A stretch of DNA of 64,000 bases from Chrysogorgia sp. JL179-B06 (lineage: Eukaryota; Cnidaria; Anthozoa; Scleralcyonacea; Chrysogorgiidae): contig JAYKKM010000469.1 of NCBI GenBank assembly GCA_035772405.1, positions 2,730,001 through 2,794,000 of the forward strand, read 5' to 3'. The notes beneath the pieces were generated by a model. It saw only the letters and a list, made by a program, of their open reading frames with translations. It made no database searches and was not told the DNA's origin. The translations under genes were made by a program, and so were the position numbers. Shown piece by piece: positions 22,245 through 30,177 of this stretch. The first letter of the stretch is position 1. Every line of letters starts with the position of its first letter.

Positions 22245-22286
22245 GTTGCCTGAAGATCGCGTAAGCGTGAAACTCCGAGTAGCGAC
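22245..22286 (+). ncRNA. Type I hammerhead ribozyme (PLE 2)
   Basis: Stem I GTTGC/GCGAC. Conserved CTGAAGA at 22,250-22,256. Stem II CGC/GCG closed by a GTAA tetraloop, then GAAA at 22,269-22,272. A very short stem III ACT/AGT, with the NUH cleavage site after A22281. Self-cleaving minimal type I hammerheads are known in PLE terminal repeats. All core bases are present. Confidence 0.85.
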
Positions 22287-22391
22287 TCAGCATTAAAAGT
22301 TAATAAACTATACTTCGCTCTGCCTATAATGGTATTGAGCGCTCTTATACCTTACGCCAATCTAGTGATCTTTATGTTACACGCTATTTTT

Positions 22392-22660
<269 letters not shown>

Positions 22661-22827
22661 TAAATCCTCTCATATATCAATTAATTATTATTAAAGCCCT
22701 CTGTATACAAGAAGTTGTGTATCGCTTCGCTACTTTGGGAAGTGCGCTCGAGAGGCCTTTCTCCACATTATGGTTAGATGCGATGTCTGCCTGTTGGTGT
22801 TAAGTGAAAGCGGCGAATTTAATATGT

Positions 22828-22979
22828 ATATGGAAAATCACTGACTGTTCTGACCGTGTCTCATTAGCTCAAAGGCCAGAGCGCCGAAACGTTGATTCGG
22901 AGACCAGGGTTCGATTCCCGGTTGGGGCAGTCACTTTTTCCATATATGTATCTGACAATATTAAATCCTCTCATATATC

Positions 22980-22983
<4 letters not shown>
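22828..22983 (+). repeat. tRNA-like sequence (copy 2)
   Basis: Same tRNA-like core at 22,856-22,929 with one base change in the D loop, and an identical right arm ending CATATATGTATCTGACAATA. The left inverted arm is degraded to about ATATGTATATGGAAAATC. The copy directly precedes another (TA)n tract. Confidence 0.7.

Positions 22984-23028
<45 letters not shown>
22984..23028. repeat. (TA)n microsatellite
   Basis: TA run separating the tRNA-like repeat from the inverted terminal arm of PLE 1. Confidence 0.95.
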
Positions 23029-23029
<1 letters not shown>

Positions 23030-23035
<6 letters not shown>

Positions 23036-23294
23036 AGATTAAAACCTAAGATTGTTCATTTAAAAAAGCACTACAGTTCTGTTTCGAGAGACCCTTCATA
23101 GATCCTCTCTCTTCAGGCGCATAATCAGATTAAACTAAAAATATCCCATTTATATACCGTTCATCCATAGTGGCGTAAAACCTAACCGTTTTTAATTAAA
23201 AATTTGTTTGCATGCCGGCATGCACTAGCTAGTTCGTTTCTTTTGTTTAAAGTACAAGTTTCTGGTTTACAAATGATGAAATATTTGCCATTAT
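23030..23294 (-). mobile_element. Penelope-like element 1, inverted terminal arm, left part
   Basis: Reverse complement of about 41,107-41,387, the PLE 3' region. It continues across Polinton B at 40,281-40,455. Together these form one inverted pseudo-LTR that the Polinton split, duplicating CATTAT (23,289-23,294 and 40,281-40,286). Confidence 0.88.
23068..23120 (-). ncRNA. Hammerhead ribozyme in inverted arm (PLE 1)
   Basis: Exact reverse-strand copy of the ribozyme at 41,291-41,343: stem I GCGC/GTGC, CTGAAGA, stem II GAGAG/CTCTC, GAAA, stem III ACAG/CTGT. All core bases are conserved. Confidence 0.85.
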
Positions 23295-23696
23295 AGTAGT
23301 ACATATATGCGGGTTTCAACTCAAAATCTCATAAAAAAGCAAAAAAAAAAGCAAATTTTCCCAAATCTCACTTTTTAATTTATTCACAAAACCACATTCC
23401 ATTCTAGGGCGTGGCACATTTCAAAAATGGACCCCGAACTTATGCTAATTAGCTGTGACGTCATCACGTAACGCCCCACCCCCTTTCTTTTTTTGATTGT
23501 CAATCAAAACTTTGGTCAGCGGTTGTCAAATGGACCCCGAACTTATGCTAATTAGCTGTGACGTCATCACGTAACGCCCCACCCTCAATCAAAACTTGTC
23601 TCACTTTTCAAATGGGTCCCGAACTTATGCTAATTAGCAATGACGTCATCGACCACTTTCTTTTTGATTGACACCTATCAATCAAAACTTTGGTCA
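23295..23696 (+). repeat. Polinton B left terminal inverted repeat
   Basis: About 402 bp matching 39,859-40,280 in reverse with few changes; one internal repeat is shortened here. It contains three imperfect direct repeats, each with GAACTTATGCTAATTAGC followed by TGACGTCA, the first two also with CACGTAACGCCCCACCC. TGACGTCA sits at 23,456, 23,559 and 23,641. Confidence 0.93.
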
Positions 23697-23723
23697 GCGG
23701 TCGTCGACGTTTCGGTTTTGGAA

Positions 23724-24059
23724 ATGAAAAAAGAGAGAGACGTCTCACCACAACAGGCAAACATGATAGTGATCACAAGTAATGACATAAACGAGGAGAC
23801 CACGATTAGTGTCGCAAACGAAGAGACTCCCGACAACTTGGAGCCCGCGAACGAAGAGATCACAGACCAAGGGCACCTAAGGTTAGGGGTCGCCTGCATT
23901 AACTCTTTGATGCGAGACGCTCGCGCGACAGTGCGTGGAATGATGAAAGACATTGTAGCACTAGATGAGAACGAGTTAATTGGCGAGTTGATGATGTCAC
24001 TTGAGATAGTTTCTGAAACGTTGATTGAGTTCACCGAATCCGCTTTGACAGATGACTAG
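23724..24059 (+). CDS. Acidic left-end protein, unknown (B)
   Basis: 111 residues from the ATG at 23,724. An upstream in-frame ATG at 23,640 lies within the terminal repeat and is less likely. The N-terminal half is acidic and low-complexity (NEETPDNLEPANEEITD); the C-terminal half is predicted helical (MRDARATVRGMMKDIVALDE). No family recognised. It is the only gene next to the left terminal repeat and may be driven by it, like the polymerase at the other end. It lacks the A/T start motif of the late-type genes. A hairpin (24,079-24,097) follows its stop. Confidence 0.6.
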   Translation: MKKERDVSPQQANMIVITSNDINEETTISVANEETPDNLEPANEEITDQGHLRLGVACINSLMRDARATVRGMMKDIVALDENELIGELMMSLEIVSETLIEFTESALTDD

Positions 24060-24078
24060 TTCCCTAACGCTTACAAGC

Positions 24079-24097
24079 CCTTACCACATTGGTAAGG
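24079..24097. terminator. Hairpin between convergent genes (B)
   Basis: Perfect stem CCTTACC/GGTAAGG with loop ACATT, located between the stop codons of two convergent genes. Candidate 3'-end processing or termination signal for both. Confidence 0.5.
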
Positions 24098-24105
24098 ACT
24101 TTTCT

Positions 24106-24831
24106 CTAACCCTCCTCCTCCTCACTGTCACTGTGGATCGTCTGCATCCTCTCACTGGCGGCGACCACCGCTGATGATTTCTTATCCGAAAAGTCAGCCA
24201 GATGCGCCACGCTCGTTTTTCTTCCCCGCTCGACGTTTTCCAAGGATGGTTTAACTCCATCGACGCTATCCTCAGACGATTGGCTACCCCCAGACACAAC
24301 GTAGGTATTCACCTTTGATTTTGTGTTCGTCAAAGACTTGTCCAGCCTTCTCAGATAGTCATCCATTACCCGAGGTAAAACCTCCGGTACGTTCTCTCGA
24401 ATCTCAAGCATCTCGTGCTTCTTCGATTGTATAAACTCCTGTGGGGTGAAAGGACGCTCGTCTTGCCTAAAGGAGAGAAGCGTGTCGATGTCCAGCGCGA
24501 TCTTCGTGTACTTGAACGACGCGTTTTGATGCTTCGTTGTCTTTTCGACCGTACCCAAAAAGTTGTTAACGCCAGCCAACGCCGCTACGACCAACGCCAA
24601 AACACCGTTGACATAGGTCCATATCCTATGGTAGTCTTCCTGCGGAGAAGCTGAAGAGAAGATCGACGAGGCTGTCACACCCCCGAGGACAACCACTGGA
24701 ATTCCTAGTCTGTCGTGCCATTTCGAGTAGTACTGGGCACAAAGGGAGTGCATGATCGAATAGGTCTTTGACATCTCCGCCCACTTTTTCAAAAGGTTGT
24801 CGTGGTACTTGTTCCATGATAGCTCAGCCAT
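24106..24831 (-). CDS. SLATT-like two-helix membrane protein (B)
   Basis: 241 residues. Two hydrophobic helices (about 43-60 and 73-92) are set between WHDRLGIPVVVLGG and NNFLGTVEKTTKHQNASFKY. This layout (helix pair, then FL...EK..KH..A..KY...) matches SLATT domains, which in bacteria are predicted pore-forming effectors of nucleotide-signalled conflict systems and which also occur in some large viruses. The C-terminal third is charged and serine-rich, ending in an acidic tail (DSEEEEG). The start sits in TTTTAATAAATGG. The gene overlaps the preceding VLTF3-like gene by 43 bp. Family assignment is by motif pattern only. Alternative: a generic viral two-TM protein. Confidence 0.6.
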   Translation of the reverse strand: MAELSWNKYHDNLLKKWAEMSKTYSIMHSLCAQYYSKWHDRLGIPVVVLGGVTASSIFSSASPQEDYHRIWTYVNGVLALVVAALAGVNNFLGTVEKTTKHQNASFKYTKIALDIDTLLSFRQDERPFTPQEFIQSKKHEMLEIRENVPEVLPRVMDDYLRRLDKSLTNTKSKVNTYVVSGGSQSSEDSVDGVKPSLENVERGRKTSVAHLADFSDKKSSAVVAASERMQTIHSDSEEEEG

Positions 24832-25388
24832 TTATTAAAACACCTATCAAACTCGTCCAGTCTGTCGTTCTTCTTTGGGATCTTTACGCCCTGTTCTCTT
24901 CCCACATGCACACCATAGCGTTCCAAGAGTCTTTGCAAGACAAAGTTGACGTTGAAAAATCTCTTATTTGCGTCGTTCTCATCGCTGAATTCTCTCTCCA
25001 AAGCGCAAAAATCACTCACCACGTTGGAGAGGACGTGCCTACTTATGTCGATCTTCTCTCTCACTTTCGCCAATAGATTGTCGAAACTCTTAAGGCGGTT
25101 GCCTGAGTTTGCCCAGCGAGAGTCTCTCCTGTAACTCCTAATGTTGTTCATGCCGTACGTCTCGTGGTTCAAAGGGACGTGCACAGGGTCTTCCCTCGTA
25201 CGCGGTAGAACAAGTCCACACTCAACACAGACCATGGTGAAATTGTGGTACTCTTCTCGAGACTCGTGGGGACAACCGTTACTCTCTCCCTGGTCCGAGG
25301 TTCTTGCGTCGTACTCGAGCAAAGCTTGGTCAAAGAGTGAAAAAGTTCCCAAATCTCTGAACTTTTTCTCTGGTCCCAGTTCGTTCAT
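24789..25388 (-). CDS. VLTF3/TFIIB-like zinc-ribbon transcription factor (B)
   Basis: 199 residues. Zinc-ribbon ligands are C39, H41, C54 and C57, with VCVECGLVLPR closely resembling the TFIIB ribbon signature. The C-terminal part (FFNVNFVLQRLLERYG, a charged loop, then RLDEFDRCFNKW) resembles poxvirus late transcription factor 3 (VLTF3) and its large-virus relatives, where a FVLxxLL segment and a final D...W segment recur. Likely role: activating late transcription of the element. Its start, GTAGTAAATATG, carries the late-type motif. Confident as a zinc-ribbon protein, moderate for VLTF3. Confidence 0.6.
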   Translation of the reverse strand: MNELGPEKKFRDLGTFSLFDQALLEYDARTSDQGESNGCPHESREEYHNFTMVCVECGLVLPRTREDPVHVPLNHETYGMNNIRSYRRDSRWANSGNRLKSFDNLLAKVREKIDISRHVLSNVVSDFCALEREFSDENDANKRFFNVNFVLQRLLERYGVHVGREQGVKIPKKNDRLDEFDRCFNKWLSYHGTSTTTTF

Positions 25389-25411
25389 ATTTACTACGAG
25401 ACACGTCCCTT

Positions 25412-25885
25412 TTAAATCGGTTCGTCCTCCTTCTTTTTGTAGCCATACACATGTGTTCCCACTGTGAGTCCACCAGACAAAAGTCCAAGAAATGGGATCA
25501 TGGGTGTAATGTGGGACATGAGTTTTCTCAAATCCTTGTTGAGATAAGGGTCGCGTTTTAGCTCTTTCTCCATCTCCTCTGGCTTCTCCACTGCGTCGAG
25601 TCCTCCCATCATCGCGGAGAACTTTGACAAAAGCAAGTCACACAAGAGCGAGGTGCTTTTCTCTAACGCGTCGGCCTCATATTCTGCGTATAGTTTCAGA
25701 ATGGTTTTCGCGTTAGCCTTCCTGACGTACGCTTCAGTCTTTTTGATCTCGCCATCGCTCGCCAAAAGAAGGAGCTCTTCTCTTTTCTTATCCACGTCTT
25801 TCGCGACGTCCTCCTCTCCCTTCGCGTCACCCGTCTCCTTCTCCACATCGCTTCGCTCATTGTTCACCAAGTCTTCAGGGTTCAT
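25412..25885 (-). CDS. Conserved Polinton protein of unknown function (B)
   Basis: 157 residues, homologous to the protein after the ATPase in Polinton A. Acidic N-terminus, helical middle (ASDGEIKKTEAYVRKANAK) and a conserved hydrophobic C-terminus (PMIPFLGLLSGGLTVGTHV) followed by a lysine-rich end. A single membrane-anchored or virion-associated protein is plausible. The ATPase stop and this start are three bases apart. Confidence 0.75.
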   Translation of the reverse strand: MNPEDLVNNERSDVEKETGDAKGEEDVAKDVDKKREELLLLASDGEIKKTEAYVRKANAKTILKLYAEYEADALEKSTSLLCDLLLSKFSAMMGGLDAVEKPEEMEKELKRDPYLNKDLRKLMSHITPMIPFLGLLSGGLTVGTHVYGYKKKEDEPI

Positions 25886-25888
25886 TCT

Positions 25889-26491
25889 TTATTGTGGTGG
25901 AGAAATAACTTCGTGTCCGTAGGGATGTCTGAGGTTTATCTCTAGACACGCGTGTTTTTTCTCCCTCAGCTCTTTCGTGATCCAAGCCACGTCCTCCTTG
26001 GAGACACCGTTCAAATAGTCGTTAATCAGCTCCAGCATGTCTTTTCGGTTCGTGTTGTGGAAGCTTGTGATTCTCGAGATGTTCTCTCGGTAGGGTTTTG
26101 CGATACTGGTCATCTGCTGGGTTAGCACAATGGTGGATAACCCATAGTGACGACCAGAGTAACCCAATTTCACCAGCTCGCTCGTCCTGTTCTTCACGTC
26201 TTGCCCACTCGCACAATCGTCGAGAATGATCAGTGTGTTTGTGTCGGTGTACGTGTCGACCGCGTACTTCAGCATGTCGTCCACGCTCTCCTGCTCCACG
26301 GGGATAGCGAGAAAGTCCTCGTCGTGGAAGTATTTCCAATTGTGGTAGGTCGTGTTCCAGAGAATGGTTGGACAAAGGAGAACAATGTAGTCAAAAACTC
26401 CTTTGAGTCTCTTCTCCAACATCTCGAGAAGGTAGTAGGTCTTCCCACAGTAGGTTGGACCTACGATCATCATATTGAATGGAGTGTCCAT
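25889..26491 (-). CDS. FtsK/HerA-type packaging ATPase (B)
   Basis: 200 residues. Walker A GPTYCGKT at residues 11-18; Walker B TLIILDDCASG near residue 90; a conserved LTQQ segment after it. Ortholog of the Polinton A enzyme. It pumps element DNA into capsids in the A32/FtsK manner. The start lies two bases after the capsid stop, within TACTAAAGATG, so the two genes are tightly coupled. Confidence 0.92.
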   Translation of the reverse strand: MDTPFNMMIVGPTYCGKTYYLLEMLEKRLKGVFDYIVLLCPTILWNTTYHNWKYFHDEDFLAIPVEQESVDDMLKYAVDTYTDTNTLIILDDCASGQDVKNRTSELVKLGYSGRHYGLSTIVLTQQMTSIAKPYRENISRITSFHNTNRKDMLELINDYLNGVSKEDVAWITKELREKKHACLEINLRHPYGHEVISPPQ

Positions 26492-26493
26492 CT

Positions 26494-27714
26494 TTAGTAT
26501 TGGATACTTTTGAGGTTCCCCGACGTGATGTTCAACAGAGCGTCCGACAGCACAAAAATGTTGCAGATCAAGTCGGTGGCGGTGGCCCGTTTTGTGATCT
26601 CAAGCAAGATCCCACTCTGTGTGTTCATAATCCTTTTCCCCGACCCGTGAACCGTTTGGTCACTTGTGCTCCGCAAGTCCACCACCAATGCAAACTTGTC
26701 TTTGTAGAATTTTCGTTGTGTCACACTCTGGTTGACTTGTCCAAATAGGCGCTCGGCTTCGGAGTAGTACCGCATCTTGGGGATCCCCTGACTGTAGACT
26801 TCGTTGGGTACACCTTCGATGGTAACTTTCACGTTGTCGATATTGGGGTAAACAAACTCCTCCGAGTTGGTGGTCACAGCCTTGGTGAACAGCATTACCA
26901 CAGCCTTCATATGTTTTCGGGGTAGGTTAATGTTCTCGTTGACCAATGTCTCCCCTTTTCCCCAAGGACTCTTTTTCAAGAGTGTGACGTGTTCGTACGG
27001 GAGCGATCGTCCAACCATATAGTGGTTGGTGATTTCACTAGCCAGATCCATGTTGTCGATGGTCTCGTACTCGAGTTCCAAATTCTCAAGAGAGTACCCA
27101 CCCACGGCGCTTCCAGATTGTGCGACCATAATGTCAGAAGCCTGAGGTAGTGTGATAACAAATTGTGGGTTGTTGCTCATCGAGTACGGAGCGTATAACC
27201 CAGAGTCTCCCAAAATCTTGTTGAGGGAGATCTTTTGTTTTGTCCCAAACACGCTATAGACGAGTGCGTCGGCTACTTTCGAGGCGTCTCCACTCGAGGC
27301 TCCGCTATCGTCCTTGGAGATAAGCTTTCGCAAGTTCTCTCCTGCGATTCCCACTTCGACCATTTCATCGCGTTCGATCTTGGGTTTCCAAAGGTCCTTG
27401 TAGACCTCAATGGTCGATTCGCCCACATTGTCGTAGACGACCTCTCCGGCCATGTTAATCGTTAGTCGGCTTTGCAAGAGTTTCGACAGGTCGTTATTAA
27501 ACCAGCTCTTGGCGTTGGCGTTCTTAAAGTCGAACAAGATGTTCAAGCTCCCTGGTACCAGACAAGAGTCTGGTTTCAGCTTGGGGATATTGACGTAGAG
27601 AGACTCCCCTGGGTTAGCCTTGTTCGGGTTCATCGTCACGACATGTCGCGTACGTGACCCAACGATGTCAGACAATTTTGTCTTTTTCGCATGGTGAGAA
27701 AGGTCCTTGTTCAT
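26494..27714 (-). CDS. Major capsid protein candidate (B)
   Basis: 406 residues, alignable over its whole length with the 410-residue Polinton A protein, including NPNKANPGESLY, SCLVPGSLN, NLRKLISKDDSGA, GGYSLENLELEYETIDN and GVPNEVYSQGIPK. Best candidate for the hexon-like double jelly-roll capsid protein by size, conservation and its place beside the ATPase and penton-like genes; the fold is inferred. Its start, TCTCGTAATAATAAATG, is the clearest late-type motif in the element and overlaps the stop of a small upstream gene. Confidence 0.78.
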   Translation of the reverse strand: MNKDLSHHAKKTKLSDIVGSRTRHVVTMNPNKANPGESLYVNIPKLKPDSCLVPGSLNILFDFKNANAKSWFNNDLSKLLQSRLTINMAGEVVYDNVGESTIEVYKDLWKPKIERDEMVEVGIAGENLRKLISKDDSGASSGDASKVADALVYSVFGTKQKISLNKILGDSGLYAPYSMSNNPQFVITLPQASDIMVAQSGSAVGGYSLENLELEYETIDNMDLASEITNHYMVGRSLPYEHVTLLKKSPWGKGETLVNENINLPRKHMKAVVMLFTKAVTTNSEEFVYPNIDNVKVTIEGVPNEVYSQGIPKMRYYSEAERLFGQVNQSVTQRKFYKDKFALVVDLRSTSDQTVHGSGKRIMNTQSGILLEITKRATATDLICNIFVLSDALLNITSGNLKSIQY

Positions 27715-27848
27715 TTATTATTACGAGAAAAATTTTTTAGAAGGAATAGCACTCCAACGATGAAAATATGTAGGTTCCTCCCAAACTTATCGAGTGCGAC
27801 TTTGACCTCGCCGGCTTTTTCCGCGATAGCTGTTATCAGTCTATTCAT
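27711..27848 (-). CDS. 45-residue membrane miniprotein overlapping capsid start (B)
   Basis: A short frame with start ACACTAATAAATG and stop TGA overlapping the capsid ATG (ATGA). A charged N-terminal half (AEKAGEVKVALDKFGRN) is followed by a hydrophobic segment HIFIVGVLFLL and basic end. The start motif, the gene-sized gap and the stop/start overlap argue that it is real. No homolog was seen in Polinton A. A minor virion or membrane-active peptide is possible. Confidence 0.6.
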   Translation of the reverse strand: MNRLITAIAEKAGEVKVALDKFGRNLHIFIVGVLFLLKNFSRNNK

Positions 27849-27866
27849 TTATTAGTGTGTCAAAGA

Positions 27867-27891
27867 TTTCGTAACCACTTTGGTTACGAAA
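27867..27891. terminator. 11-bp perfect hairpin after membrane gene (B)
   Basis: Stem TTTCGTAACCA/TGGTTACGAAA with a 3-nt loop, 17-41 nt downstream of the minus-strand membrane gene stop. The strongest of the 3'-end hairpins. Confidence 0.6.
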
Positions 27892-27907
27892 AGTTGTGGG
27901 TCCGTGC

Positions 27908-29080
27908 CTATCGATTTTGTCTTTTCCGGTACTCCATGGCCAACCAAACTATCCCAATAACGACGAGCCAAAGATTCTGCGCAAGCCATGCAATTCCACT
28001 CGCTCCCGCTTTCAACACGGTGTAGACAAAGTTGGCGAGTCCCACTGCCCATGGTCCCAATTTTTCAATCGCGTTTTTCACCGCCTTTGCAAACGACGAT
28101 ACCGCGCCAGCTCCTTTCGTGATAGCAGTTCTTGCTCCGACAATGATGGTGGTGATTAGTCCAGCCACTGTGATCCCTATTGCGGAAAGACTTAGTGCAT
28201 TCTTCTTAATCCACTCCTTGAACTTCTCAAGACGTGCCACATCTCTCTCTTGTTTGGCATGTGTTTCCTCTAGAACTCGTTGTCGTTCGAGACCGTGCAC
28301 CACCGAGTCTTCGTCGTGAGACTTTTGAAGGTACTCGTTAGCGTCGCTGTCCGACTTGGTGTCTCTAGCTAACCTAAGATTTGCGTCACTCCGCTCACGA
28401 AAGTCGTCAACCGTGAGTTGAATGGCGCCTTTGTCACCTATCCTACTTTCAGGTAGTATCGTGTTGGACGGGTTCAGAGCACCATTGACCATACGCCTAT
28501 CCTCCGCACTGAGCCTTCCGAGAACGTCCTCTGGTATTGTCACCTGACCAACGATAGGAATCATCGGTAGCTTGTCGCTCGTGACCTTTTCACCCACCGC
28601 AGAGTTAATGAGTTTCTCGAATTGTGACACGGCTCTCGCGTTCTTTATTGCCGTGTTTTTGACGTATGTCCCGTCGATACTACCACCAAGAACCACTTTA
28701 GGTGTGGAATACTTACCATTTCTCAGTCTCTCTCTAAAAAAGACCTTTCCGTCTTTAGCAGTGGTCCTACTCCTAATTTCAATCGTGGTCTCCGAATAGG
28801 GGCTAACTCTTTGCCCACCACGGGAGTCTTGAACATACTTGTCTATCTGGACAAACACGTCATTCGCTGGGTCAGTCCCACCAAAACTTGTCTCCTCTAC
28901 GTCTCTGGTTTGAATAAGCCCTTCAACGTATGTGATCCGCTCGGTGACTAGCGGGTCGTCACCACCCACTAGTCTCTTGTTAAGTTCGTCACGAGTCGTG
29001 TTAAGTTCTTCAGAGTCCATGTTGTCGTACTCTGGGAACCTATCTTTCATCTCGAACATGTCTTCACCTCCCTCAGCCAT
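27908..29080 (-). CDS. Conserved Polinton membrane/virion protein (B)
   Basis: 390 residues from MAEGGEDM at 29,080. This start was chosen because it aligns with Polinton A and sits in AGATAAAATGG; the longer in-frame start at 29,155 overlaps the integrase. A disordered charged N-terminal half is followed by a coiled-coil-like region and a C-terminal hydrophobic part: SLSAIGITVAGLITTIIVG, then GPWAVGLANFVYTVL and IAWLAQNLWLVVIGIVWLA. Two or three membrane helices are likely. Conserved with the broken copy in Polinton A and always between integrase and capsid. Family not recognised. Confidence 0.72.
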   Translation of the reverse strand: MAEGGEDMFEMKDRFPEYDNMDSEELNTTRDELNKRLVGGDDPLVTERITYVEGLIQTRDVEETSFGGTDPANDVFVQIDKYVQDSRGGQRVSPYSETTIEIRSRTTAKDGKVFFRERLRNGKYSTPKVVLGGSIDGTYVKNTAIKNARAVSQFEKLINSAVGEKVTSDKLPMIPIVGQVTIPEDVLGRLSAEDRRMVNGALNPSNTILPESRIGDKGAIQLTVDDFRERSDANLRLARDTKSDSDANEYLQKSHDEDSVVHGLERQRVLEETHAKQERDVARLEKFKEWIKKNALSLSAIGITVAGLITTIIVGARTAITKGAGAVSSFAKAVKNAIEKLGPWAVGLANFVYTVLKAGASGIAWLAQNLWLVVIGIVWLAMEYRKRQNR

Positions 29081-29091
29081 TTTATCTTTAG

Positions 29092-30177
29092 CTACAATTT
29101 TTCCATGTCGCTCTCGGGAATCCACGAGTTGTGTTTCGCGTCGTATCCAGCCCACTTGACCAGGACCATCTTTTTCTTTCTCTTCAAGACTTTCTCCACA
29201 CGATATGTTGCGTCCTCCGTCTTTTCGACTAAGGACATCTCCTCCTCGTAGAACATCCCGATAACATCTTCCCCGCTCTCGTCTCGTAGAATGTAGACAT
29301 TTGGATCTCCACGAACCACCTTGCTCACGAAAAAGATCTCCTCTGTGAAATTCGCTTCGTACCCTTTGGTGAAAATACTCTTGTACTTGCTTATTCTCAC
29401 CTTTTGCCCAAGTCTGAACTTTGGGAGTGGAAACTCACCAAAGTCGTGACCAAAGAGTGTCGTCCACACCTGACTCTCGTTCTCCTTGGTCACACTCGCT
29501 GGTTTCGTGAGAATGCTGCTATGCTTTGTGTTGTTGTAGTTCGCAACGAGATCGTCCAGAACGTCTACCCACTTGTACGTCCCCTTGCTATAGAAATATT
29601 TCCACATGCTCGTCTTCAAAGTCCTGTTGAACCTTTCCACCACAGCTGCCTTCTTGTCTGACTTTGTGGAGAAATACGTGACCCCATGCTCCTCCAACAG
29701 TCTCTTCACACCAACATTGTAGAACTCGAGTCCGTCGTCGAACTGAGCAAGTTTAGGGTAGATCCCAAATCTCGTGTGGAACTGGCGAAGCAACTTGTCC
29801 ACGGCTTTGGTCATGTTTTTCACGTCTTTGCGGTACACGGGGATAGCGAAAGCGTAGCGACTGAGGATCTCCACGCACGTGAGAATCCAATAGTAGCCGT
29901 TGTTCGTACCCTTGAGTTTCCCCATATCGACAAGGTCGAGTTGGATCTGCTCACCAAGACTCGACACCCACGTCTTTCGAAACTTGTGTCGCCTCACGAC
30001 TGGCTTGTACCGTGTGTAGGTATCTTGCGTCTCCAACCACTCCTTAATCGACTTTCTGCTCAAGTTTAGTCCTTCCTCCAGCGCTTTTTGATAGAGTCTC
30101 TCCCTGCTCTGGTAACCAGTCACTGGATTGTAGTACAAGTCCCTTAGACTTTGCTCCTTTTCAACATCGTTGTCCAT
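29092..30177 (-). CDS. Retrovirus-like integrase with chromodomain (B)
   Basis: 361 residues from the ATG at 30,177 (CTAATAAAAGGATGG). The longer in-frame start at 30,297 lies within the penton-like gene and lacks similarity to A. The rve core has acidic residues at about D81 (IQLDLVDM), D148 (AQFDDGLEF) and E181 (VVERFNRTLK). C-terminal chromodomain YRVEKVLKRKKKMVLVKW, then KHNSWIPESD. It catalyses strand transfer and yields the 6-bp duplication seen at this element. Ortholog of the Polinton A integrase. Confidence 0.95.
   Translation of the reverse strand: MDNDVEKEQSLRDLYYNPVTGYQSRERLYQKALEEGLNLSRKSIKEWLETQDTYTRYKPVVRRHKFRKTWVSSLGEQIQLDLVDMGKLKGTNNGYYWILTCVEILSRYAFAIPVYRKDVKNMTKAVDKLLRQFHTRFGIYPKLAQFDDGLEFYNVGVKRLLEEHGVTYFSTKSDKKAAVVERFNRTLKTSMWKYFYSKGTYKWVDVLDDLVANYNNTKHSSILTKPASVTKENESQVWTTLFGHDFGEFPLPKFRLGQKVRISKYKSIFTKGYEANFTEEIFFVSKVVRGDPNVYILRDESGEDVIGMFYEEEMSLVEKTEDATYRVEKVLKRKKKMVLVKWAGYDAKHNSWIPESDMEKL

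Larger units (their letters stand above)
21843..22311 (+). mobile_element. Penelope-like element 2, short copy with inverted ends
   Basis: A GIY-YIG C-terminal fragment and a hammerhead ribozyme bounded by inverted copies of GTTTATTAACTTTTAATGC (21,844 and, reversed, about 22,288-22,310). PLEs often carry inverted pseudo-LTRs. RT is absent. Confidence 0.8.

Noticed and set aside
29081..29155. N-terminal extension of the 390-residue membrane protein
   Set aside because: It overlaps the integrase end, lacks similarity to Polinton A, and the ATG at 29,080 carries the start motif.
29404..30069. Plus-strand frames opposite the integrase
   Set aside because: Antisense shadows of a strongly conserved gene.
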